From FEN-1219 sp036563665 (GTDB taxonomy: Bacteria; Pseudomonadota; Gammaproteobacteria; Steroidobacterales; Rariloculaceae): 32,807 nt of DNA. A program made the position numbers and the translations under genes. Position 1 is the first letter of the stretch. Each line of letters opens with the position of its first letter. The stretch spans positions 1 through 32,807 of the forward strand of contig DATCLY010000049.1 of NCBI GenBank assembly GCA_036563665.1. Reading direction: 5' to 3'. Of the stretch, positions 23,837 through 32,807 are shown in pieces. Below the pieces are notes generated by a model that was not told the origin of the DNA, made no database searches, and saw nothing but the letters and a program-made list of their open reading frames with translations.

Positions 23837-24262
23837 ATGTTCGGCAGGAAAAGCCGTATTCAGGCGCCCATCGGCACGCTGGTCGGGGCCGAGACGCACG
23901 TCCAGGGCGACATCGAGTTCTCGGGCGGCTGCCACGTGGACGGCTACGTGAAGGGCAACGTCCGGGCCCTGCAGGACCAGCGCTCGGTGCTGTCGATCAG
24001 CGAGAAGGGCGTCGTCGAGGGCTGCGTGGTAGTGCCCCACGTGCTGCTGAACGGCACGGTCAAGGGCGACGTGCGGGCCACCGAGCGGATCGAACTGGGC
24101 CCGAAAGCGCGAGTCATAGGGAACGTGCAATACAAGCTCATCGAGATGGCGATCGGCGCCGAGATCAACGGCAAGCTCATTCACGAGAGCGAGCGCGTCG
24201 CGGCCGAGCCCGCGAAGCCGAAGATCGAGGCCGTGCGGCCGATCAACGCCGTCGGGGAGTAA
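23837..24262 (+). CDS. Bactofilin (polymer-forming cytoskeletal protein)
   Basis: The 141-aa protein is a single bactofilin domain of short beta-helix turns: IGTLVGAETHVQGDIEFSGG, CHVDGYVKGNV, SISEKGVVEGCVVVPHVLLN, GTVKGDVRATERIELGPKAR, VIGNVQYKLIEMAIGAEING. The Gly- and Val-spaced repeats and the GxVxG pattern are diagnostic (Pfam bactofilin/CcmA). Bactofilins self-assemble into filaments without nucleotide and serve as membrane-associated scaffolds for cell-wall enzymes and shape. The preceding membrane coiled-coil gene is a plausible partner, and erpA starts 2 bases downstream. Confidence 0.94.
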   Translation: MFGRKSRIQAPIGTLVGAETHVQGDIEFSGGCHVDGYVKGNVRALQDQRSVLSISEKGVVEGCVVVPHVLLNGTVKGDVRATERIELGPKARVIGNVQYKLIEMAIGAEINGKLIHESERVAAEPAKPKIEAVRPINAVGE

Positions 24263-24264
24263 CC

Positions 24265-24621
24265 ATGACCGAACCTCGCTGGGACGACCAGGCGCCACCC
24301 CTACACTTCACCGATGCCGCGGCCCGTAAGGTGGGCGAGCTCATCGAACGGGAAGGCAACGCCGATCTGAAGCTGCGCGTCTACATCCAGGGCGGCGGCT
24401 GCTCGGGCTTCCAGTACGGCTTCACCTTCGACGAAGAGATCCAGGAAGGCGACACGGAGATCACCAAGAACGGCGTCACGCTGCTGGTGGATCCGATGAG
24501 CGTCCAGTACCTCATGGGCGCGGAGATCGACTACCGCGAGGACCTCTCGGGCGCCCAGTTCATCATCCGCAACCCGAACGCCACCACCACCTGCGGTTGC
24601 GGCTCGTCGTTCTCGGTGTGA
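24265..24621 (+). CDS. erpA: Iron-sulfur cluster insertion protein ErpA
   Basis: The 118-aa A-type carrier delivers [4Fe-4S]/[2Fe-2S] clusters to apo-proteins. The HesB/IscA fold is clear: LHFTDAAARKVGELIEREGN, LKLRVYIQGGGCSGFQYGFT, LLVDPMSVQYLMGAEIDYRE, and FIIRNPNATTTCGCGSSFSV. The three cluster cysteines are C46, C110 and C112. Length and tail match E. coli ErpA (114 aa). It is closely spaced after the bactofilin gene and 18 bases before ppx. Confidence 0.96.
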   Translation: MTEPRWDDQAPPLHFTDAAARKVGELIEREGNADLKLRVYIQGGGCSGFQYGFTFDEEIQEGDTEITKNGVTLLVDPMSVQYLMGAEIDYREDLSGAQFIIRNPNATTTCGCGSSFSV

Positions 24622-24639
24622 TCCGCCCGCCCGAGCCCG

Positions 24640-26175
24640 TTGGCGCGCGCCCAAGCTAGACCGGCCGCGACCGCTCCGGCGGACGTGCTGGCCGCCGTCG
24701 ACCTCGGATCGAACAGCTTCCACATGCTGGTCGCGCGGGTGCACGAGGGGCACCCCATCGTCATCGACCGGCTGCGCGAGATGGTGCGGCTCGCCGCCGG
24801 ACTCGATGCGCGCGGCCGCCTCGATCGGGAGAGCCAGGACCGCGCGCTCGCCTGCCTGCGCCGCTTCGGTCAGCGGCTGCGCGACATGCAGGCGCACCAG
24901 GTGCGGGTGGTCGGCACCAACACGCTGCGCCGGGCGAAGAACGCGGACGCCTTCGTGGCGGCGGCCGAGCAGGCGCTCGGCCATCCGGTGGAGATCATCT
25001 CCGGCATGGAGGAGGCGCGGCTCATCTATCTCGGCGTCTCCCATCACATCGAGCACGCGGAAGGCCGGAACCTCGTCGTCGACATCGGCGGCGGCAGCAC
25101 GGAGGTGATCGTGGGCGAGGGCTTCGAGCCGAAGCACCTCGAGAGCCTGTCGATCGGCTGCGTGGGCCTCTCGCAGACCTGGTTCGGCGACGGCAAGCTC
25201 AGCCGCAAGCGCTTCGATCGCGCGCGGCTCGCCGTGCGCCTCGAGCTCCGGCCCGTGGTGGCCATCTTCCGCCGCCTCGGCTGGGCGCGCGCCATCGGCT
25301 CGTCCGGCACCTGGCGCGCGGCCGGCGAGGTGGCCCACGAGCTCGGCCTCGTCGAGCGCGGGTTGAGCCGCGCGGCGGCCGAGCAGCTCATCGAGCGCAT
25401 GATCGAGGCGCGGCGCCTGGAGGACCTCGACCTGCCCGGCCTCGGCGCGGACCGCGCGCCGGTGTTCCCCGGCGGCGCCGCGATCCTCGTGGAGATCATG
25501 GACGCGCTCGGCATCGAGCACATGGAGATCAGCGACGGTGCGCTGCGGGAAGGGCTGGTCTACGACATGCTCGGGCGCCTGCAGCACGAGGACGCCCGCG
25601 AGCGCACCATCAAGAGTTTCCAGAGCCGCTACCACGTGGACCTGGAGCAGGCGGCACGCGTCGAGGCCACCGCCGCCGCGCTGCTCGCGCAGGTGGCGCA
25701 CGCCTGGGGTCTCGAGGAGGAGCGCTATCGGCAGCTGCTCGTGTGGGCGGCGCGGCTGCACGAGGTGGGCCTCGACATCGCCCATTCGAAGTACCACCAG
25801 CACGGGGCCTATCTCCTCGCGAACGCCGATCTGCCGGGCTTCGTGCGCCTCGAGCAGCGGCTGCTCGCGACGCTCGTGGGCTTCCACCGCCGCAAGCTCG
25901 ACGGGCTCGACCTCGAGACGCTGCCGGAGGCGTGGCGGACGAGCGTGTTCCGGCTGCTCGTGCTGCTGCGCCTGGCCGTGCTGCTGAACCGCAGCCGCAG
26001 CCCCGTGGAGCTGCCGCCGCTCGAGCTCGCGCCGCGCGATGCCGCGCTCGAGCTGCGCTTCCCCAAGGGCTGGCTCGAGGAGAACCCGCTGACGCAGGCG
26101 GACCTCGAGCAGGAGCAGGCGTGGCTTCGGGCGCGGGACTTCGAGCTCGTGCTGTCGACTAGCCGCTCGAGCCGC

Positions 26176-26181
<6 letters not shown>
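24640..26181 (+). CDS. ppx: Exopolyphosphatase
   Basis: The 513-aa Ppx/GppA phosphatase releases phosphate from the ends of polyphosphate chains (possibly also pppGpp). Motifs: AAVDLGSNSFHMLVARV, RVVGTNTLRRAKNADAF, IISGMEEARLIYLGV with the catalytic Glu region, LVVDIGGGSTEVIVGEG, FPGGAAILVEIM, ISDGALREGLVYDML. A C-terminal HD-like region has LLVWAARLHEVGLDIAHSKY and HQHGAYLLANADLPGF. The TTG start at 24640 gives an N-terminus like E. coli Ppx (513 aa) but has no good ribosome site, so the exact start is uncertain. Its 3' end overlaps the convergent ppk1 by 6 bases. Confidence 0.94.
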
Positions 26182-28311
<2,130 letters not shown>

Positions 28312-28363
28312 GCACGCCGACGGAACGTCGTGCGCGGATCACACCGGGAGGCGGGGCGGCGGC

Positions 28364-29938
28364 TCAGTCGGACTGGAGCGACGCGAGACGGCTGTTCTGC
28401 TCGAGGTCGAGCTGCTCCCACAGCGGCGCCGTCTTGGCCACGAAGTCCGCGTGCTGCTCGGCGGGCACGGGATCGGCCGGCGGCAGCGGCACCGTGCGCG
28501 GATTGCGGTGGACGCCGTTCACGCGGTACTCGTAGTGCAGATGCGGGCCCGTGGCGAGGCCCGACTTGCCCACGTAGCCGATCACCTCGCCTTGCCGCAC
28601 GCGGCTGCCCACCCGGGGCGCGGCGAACTTGGAGAGGTGGCCGTACAGCGTGGTGACGTTGTTGCCGTGCTGCAGGATCACGGTGTTGCCGTAACCGCCC
28701 TGCGTGCCGCGGAAGATGACCTTGCCGTCGCCGGCCGCGCGGATCGGCGTGCCCGTGGGCGCCGCGTAGTCCACGCCGCGATGCGCGCGGATGGTGTTCA
28801 GGATCGGGTGGCGGCGTTTCAAGTTGAACTCGGAGCTGATGCGCGTGAACTCCACCGGCGCGCGCAGGAAGGCCTTGCGCATGCTGCGGCCCTCCGGCGT
28901 GTAGTAGTCGGCCCGGCCGCTGGCGTCCACGTAGCGGGCGGCCCGATACGCTTTGCCCTGGTTCACGAACTCGGCGGCCAGGATGTCGCCGTTCGCGAGC
29001 TTCACGCCGTCGCGCCAGAGCTCCTCGTAGATGACGGTGAAGGAGTCGCCCTCGCGCACGTCCTGGATGAAGTCGATGTCCCACTCGAAGATGCCGGCCA
29101 TGCGCATCGTGATGGCGTCGGTCATCCCCGCCGCCATGCCCGCCTCGAACAGCGACGAGCGGATCGTGCCGTGGGCCGTGACGGCGCGCCGCTCCACCGG
29201 GCGGGACACCTTGCTCACCTCGAAGCCGGACTCGCTCCGCTCGATGGAGAGCAGATCCACGGCGTCGAGCTCGCGGGACAGCGAGAGCACGCTGCCCTCG
29301 CGATGCGCCACCTGGATGCGGTCGCCGGGACGGAGCTTCTTCAGGTACTGCGCGGCATCGGGCAGCGCCACCATGGCGGCGAGGTCCGACAGGCTCAGCT
29401 TGTTGCGGCGGAAGAGGAGCTCGAGCGTGTCTCCTTTATTGACGACGAGGTCGAGCACGGCGGCCGCGGCGTCGATGCCCTTCTCGAGCCCGACGGGAGA
29501 TGCGGCGACGGCCGCGAGCGAGGCGGTGACCGTGCTCTTGATGTCCTCTTTCAAGGTGTCGCCGAGCGAAGCCGCGTCCGGGGCGGGCGACGCGGCAGCG
29601 GCGGAGGCCGCGGCGTCGACGGGCTCGGCGGCGGGCGGCTCTTCGGCGGCGAGGGCGGCCGGCGCCTGCGACTGCGGCAACGATTCGCCGGCGGCGACCC
29701 GGAGCAGCGCGCTCGGGGCCTCGTAGCGAGCCTCGTTCGATTCGCTGACGAGCAGCAGCGAGACGCCTACGACCGGCAGGAAGAGTCCGAATGCGAAGAA
29801 CGACCAACGGCGGCGGTTGCCGACGTGGGTGGGTGTGAACAGGGTGTCCTTGTAGTCGTGGCGGATGCCACTCTTCGTCGGCTTCACCGCACGGGAGTCT
29901 CCCCTGGGAAGATCGTAATGTAGCGGCTGCCCGATCAT
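28364..29938 (-). CDS. M23 (LytM) family peptidoglycan endopeptidase with OapA/LysM-like domain
   Basis: The 524-aa protein has a cytoplasmic N-terminus, one membrane helix at about residues 46-65 (FFAFGLFLPVVGVSLLLV), an Ala/Pro-rich linker, an OapA/LysM-like region (VVNKGDTLELLFRRNKLSLS, LKKLRPGDRIQV), a middle domain (VREGDSFTVIYEELW) and a C-terminal LytM domain (ISSEFNLKRRHPILN, HRGVDYAAPTGTPI, GNTVILQHGN, LYGHLSKF, GPHLHYEY with H466/H468). The Zn ligands of the HxxxD and HxH motifs are present, so it should be an active D,D-endopeptidase like MepM/YebA. This gene beside tyrS is a conserved gammaproteobacterial pair. ATG 29936-29938 lacks a ribosome site; a GTG at 29887 is an alternative start. 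Confidence 0.92.
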   Translation of the reverse strand: MIGQPLHYDLPRGDSRAVKPTKSGIRHDYKDTLFTPTHVGNRRRWSFFAFGLFLPVVGVSLLLVSESNEARYEAPSALLRVAAGESLPQSQAPAALAAEEPPAAEPVDAAASAAAASPAPDAASLGDTLKEDIKSTVTASLAAVAASPVGLEKGIDAAAAVLDLVVNKGDTLELLFRRNKLSLSDLAAMVALPDAAQYLKKLRPGDRIQVAHREGSVLSLSRELDAVDLLSIERSESGFEVSKVSRPVERRAVTAHGTIRSSLFEAGMAAGMTDAITMRMAGIFEWDIDFIQDVREGDSFTVIYEELWRDGVKLANGDILAAEFVNQGKAYRAARYVDASGRADYYTPEGRSMRKAFLRAPVEFTRISSEFNLKRRHPILNTIRAHRGVDYAAPTGTPIRAAGDGKVIFRGTQGGYGNTVILQHGNNVTTLYGHLSKFAAPRVGSRVRQGEVIGYVGKSGLATGPHLHYEYRVNGVHRNPRTVPLPPADPVPAEQHADFVAKTAPLWEQLDLEQNSRLASLQSD

Positions 29939-30017
29939 CGGTCAAAAATCGCCGTTTACGGGCCGAATGCCAAGGATCGGAGTCACAGAACCTCGGCGCG
30001 GCGCGAGCGCGCTTGCC

Positions 30018-30046
30018 GTGACATGGCGCGCGTCACACTCTATTCT
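30018..30046 (+). promoter_or_regulatory. tyrS: Predicted sigma-70 promoter of tyrS
   Basis: GTGACA (30018-30023, five of six bases of the -35 consensus) and TATTCT (30041-30046, four of six) are 17 bases apart. This predicts a start near 30053 and a 5' leader of only ~23 bases, too short for a T-box or similar riboswitch. A dyad GTGAC-N9-GTCAC (30018-30022, 30032-30036) overlaps it and could be an operator. Confidence 0.5.
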
Positions 30047-30075
30047 TCGCGCACCCCTGCCGCAGCCTGCATTCG

Positions 30076-31302
30076 ATGACCGCGCCATCAGCCGCCACCG
30101 ACACCCGAGCCGTCCTCGACGAGCTCTGCCGCGGCGCGGAGGAAGTCATCGTCGCCGAGGAGCTCGCCGCTCGCCTGGCGCTCGGTCGCCCGCTCAGGGT
30201 GAAGGCGGGCTTCGATCCCACGGCGCCCGACCTGCACCTCGGCCACACGGTGCTGCTGAACAAGATGCGGCAGTTCCAGCAGCACGGGCACGAGGTGATC
30301 TTCCTCATCGGCGACTTCACGGGAAGGATCGGCGACCCGTCCGGACGGTCCGCCACGCGGCCCGCGCTCACCGAGGAAGAGGTGGCCGCGAACGCGGCGA
30401 CCTACCGGGAGCAGGTGTTCAAGATCCTCGATCCCGAGAAGACGCGGCTCGAGTTCAACTCCCGGTGGATGTCGCGCATGAGCGCCGCGGGCCTCGTGGA
30501 GCTCGCCGCGAAGCACACGGTGGCGCGGATGCTCGAGCGGGACGACTTCCGCAAACGCTACGAAGCCGGCAAGCCGATCTCGATCCACGAGTTCCTCTAT
30601 CCGCTCGTGCAGGCGTACGACTCCGTGGCGCTGCAGGCCGACGTCGAGCTCGGCGGGACGGACCAGAAATTCAACCTGCTGCTCGGCCGCCAGCTGCAGC
30701 AGGCGTACGGCCAGCCGCCGCAGATCGTGATCACGATGCCGCTGCTCGAAGGGCTCGACGGCGTCAACAAGATGTCGAAGTCGCTCGGCAATTACGTCGG
30801 CATCACCGAGCCGCCGGCCGAGATGTTCGGCAAGCTCATGAGCATCTCGGACGAGCTGATGTGGCGGTACTACGAGCTCTTGAGCTTCCGGCCGCTCGCG
30901 GAGATCGAAGCGCTCAAGCGCGCCGTGGCCGAAGGGCGCAATCCGCGCGACGTGAAGTTCGAGCTCGCGGCCGAGATCGTGGCGCGCTTCCACAGCGCGG
31001 CCGCGGCCGAGCAGGCGCAGGCGCAGTTCATCGCCGTGCACCGCGAAGGCGGCGTGCCCGACGACCTGCCGCTCACGGAGCTCGTGGCCGAGGAGGGCCG
31101 GCTCGGCGTCGCGCACGTGCTCAAGGGCGCGGGGCTCGTCGGCAGCACCTCCGAGGCCATCCGCCTGATCGGCCAGGGCGCGGTGCGCATGGACGGCGAG
31201 CGCGTGGACGACCGCGCGCTGCAGATCGAGGCGGGCGAGGAGCACCTCTACCAGGTCGGTAAACGCCGGTTCGCCCGCGTGCTGCTCAAGCGGCCGGGCT
31301 GA
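30076..31302 (+). CDS. tyrS: Tyrosyl-tRNA synthetase
   Basis: The 408-aa class I synthetase charges tRNA-Tyr. The HIGH motif is HLGH (residues 54-57, in PTAPDLHLGHTVLLNKMRQF). The tyrosine pocket region includes FLIGDFTGRIGDPSGR and LVQAYDSVALQADVELGGTD. The KMSKS loop is at 232-236 (GVNKMSKSLGNYVGI). A C-terminal S4 RNA-binding domain follows (STSEAIRLIGQGAVRMDGER). Length and the insert pattern fit the TyrZ-like type common in Proteobacteria with ~400 residues, not the 424-aa E. coli type. It is divergent from the M23 peptidase gene and is the last protein gene before the rrn operon. Confidence 0.95.
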   Translation: MTAPSAATDTRAVLDELCRGAEEVIVAEELAARLALGRPLRVKAGFDPTAPDLHLGHTVLLNKMRQFQQHGHEVIFLIGDFTGRIGDPSGRSATRPALTEEEVAANAATYREQVFKILDPEKTRLEFNSRWMSRMSAAGLVELAAKHTVARMLERDDFRKRYEAGKPISIHEFLYPLVQAYDSVALQADVELGGTDQKFNLLLGRQLQQAYGQPPQIVITMPLLEGLDGVNKMSKSLGNYVGITEPPAEMFGKLMSISDELMWRYYELLSFRPLAEIEALKRAVAEGRNPRDVKFELAAEIVARFHSAAAAEQAQAQFIAVHREGGVPDDLPLTELVAEEGRLGVAHVLKGAGLVGSTSEAIRLIGQGAVRMDGERVDDRALQIEAGEEHLYQVGKRRFARVLLKRPG

Positions 31303-31553
31303 GACGGCGCCGCACGCATCGGGCGAGCGGGCGAGGCGGCCCCGCCGGAAGCGCGAAGCACAGAGGCGCCGGCGCGCGATGCGGAACCATCCGGGCTCGG
31401 CGCAGTCAGAGACACCGGCCCCGCGAACCGGATGACCGGCAGCGAGGCCACCGCGACGGCCACGAGAACGAGGGAATCAGCCGGTCGCGGGGCGGTCGGA
31501 GAACCGCCGGCCGCTGCATTCGGGACAGCGGTTCGCGCGGCCGCAGAAAGTGC

Positions 31554-31581
31554 TTGTCACGGCGACGGCAATGCTTATAAT
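31554..31581 (+). promoter_or_regulatory. rrn promoter P1
   Basis: TTGTCA (31554-31559), a 16-base spacer and a perfect TATAAT (31576-31581) are followed by a GC-only discriminator (GCCGCGC), the hallmark of stringently controlled rRNA promoters. It lies about 240 bases before the 16S 5' end. The stretch 31303-31553 upstream holds only GC-rich DNA with a small hairpin (31491-31508) and no gene that I can support. Confidence 0.8.
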
Positions 31582-31648
31582 GCCGCGCTTCGCCACCCAG
31601 CCCCTCTCGCGCGCGTAGATCTCGAGAGAGAAGCCACCCGCGCGGGAC

Positions 31649-31677
31649 TTGGAGTGCGCGAAGGCCGGAGCTATACT
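31649..31677 (+). promoter_or_regulatory. Possible second rrn promoter P2
   Basis: TTGGAG (31649-31654) and TATACT (31672-31677) are 17 bases apart, placed between P1 and boxA as P2 promoters are in many rrn operons. The -10 is good and the -35 weak. Confidence 0.5.
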
Positions 31678-31708
31678 TTCCGGCCCGCCTGGCCGCCCGG
31701 TTCAGGCA

Positions 31709-31721
31709 CGCTCTTTAACAA
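31709..31721 (+). promoter_or_regulatory. boxA antitermination element of the rrn leader
   Basis: CGCTCTTTAACAA matches the rrn boxA consensus TGCTCTTTAACAA at all but the first base. As RNA it binds NusB-S10 and prevents Rho-dependent termination in rRNA operons. The following AATCTG and TGTGTGGGC segments also resemble the E. coli leader. Confidence 0.9.
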
Positions 31722-31827
31722 TCTGTCTCAAGCAACTTGTGTGGGCGCTCGCAAGAGCAAGAGTGCCAGGGCCCGACCGAGGGGTGCTTTGCACCTCGAG
31801 GGAACGGCTCATCAAGCTCACAGCTTT

Positions 31828-32807
<980 letters not shown>

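Noticed and set aside
24301..25887. 528-aa minus-strand frame opposite erpA and ppx
   Set aside because: Antisense shadow, composition only.
31491..31508. Hairpin GGCGGT-CGGAGA-ACCGCC after tyrS as a terminator
   Set aside because: Six-base stem with no following T run, nearly 200 bases from the tyrS stop; not convincing.

Overview
The window is a GC-rich stretch of a gammaproteobacterial chromosome. The organism call rests on a partial 16S rRNA gene at the right end with a typical gammaproteobacterial rrn leader, and on the gene order ruvX-yqgE-tonB3-gshB | pilG-pilH-pilI-pilJ-chpA, which matches Pseudomonas aeruginosa PA0404-PA0413. GC content and the mixture of neighbours point away from Pseudomonas itself and towards a deep-branching lineage such as Steroidobacteraceae/Nevskiales. 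That finer placement is inference only.

Layout: (1) 1-2762, minus strand: gshB-tonB3-yqgE-ruvX (cut by the window edge), covering glutathione synthesis, a TonB-like protein and a Holliday-junction resolvase. (2) 3014-12300, plus strand: a Pil-Chp type IV pilus chemosensory operon with two response regulators, a CheW adaptor, the receptor PilJ, a giant CheA-type hybrid kinase (1775 aa) and a second CheW-like protein. The methyltransferase (pilK) and methylesterase (chpB) genes found in Pseudomonas are absent from this locus. (3) 12301-12416: a REP/BIME-like inverted pair between convergent genes. (4) rsmE (minus), ampD-ampE (plus) and a PduO-type cobalamin adenosyltransferase (minus). (5) 15275-16135: an 860-base stretch without an intact gene. 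It holds a decayed gene fragment and, on the same strand, a near-perfect sigma-54 promoter, a purine-rich segment with repeated AAC/AAG triplets and a strong intrinsic terminator. I read this as a roughly 255-nt sigma-54-dependent small RNA resembling the Hfq-sequestering CrcZ/CrcY class, and it is the most interesting item here. (6) 16136-20186, minus: fghA-pdxH-amidohydrolase. (7) 20286-26181, plus: tyrA, a GGDEF protein, rppH, a membrane-anchored coiled-coil protein, a bactofilin, erpA and ppx. (8) ppk1 (minus) converges on and overlaps ppx, followed by an M23 peptidase (minus) divergent from tyrS. (9) A tandem-promoter rrn leader and the first ~980 nt of 16S rRNA.

The genes are mostly core functions: pilus-based surface sensing and motility, cell-wall recycling and remodelling (ampD, M23 peptidase, bactofilin), polyphosphate synthesis and degradation, mRNA 5'-end processing, and Fe-S, B6, tyrosine and glutathione metabolism. 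Many neighbouring genes overlap by stop/start codons (TTGA, GTGA, ATGA), which suggests translational coupling. TTG and GTG starts are common. No insertion sequence, prophage, CRISPR array or tRNA gene was seen.
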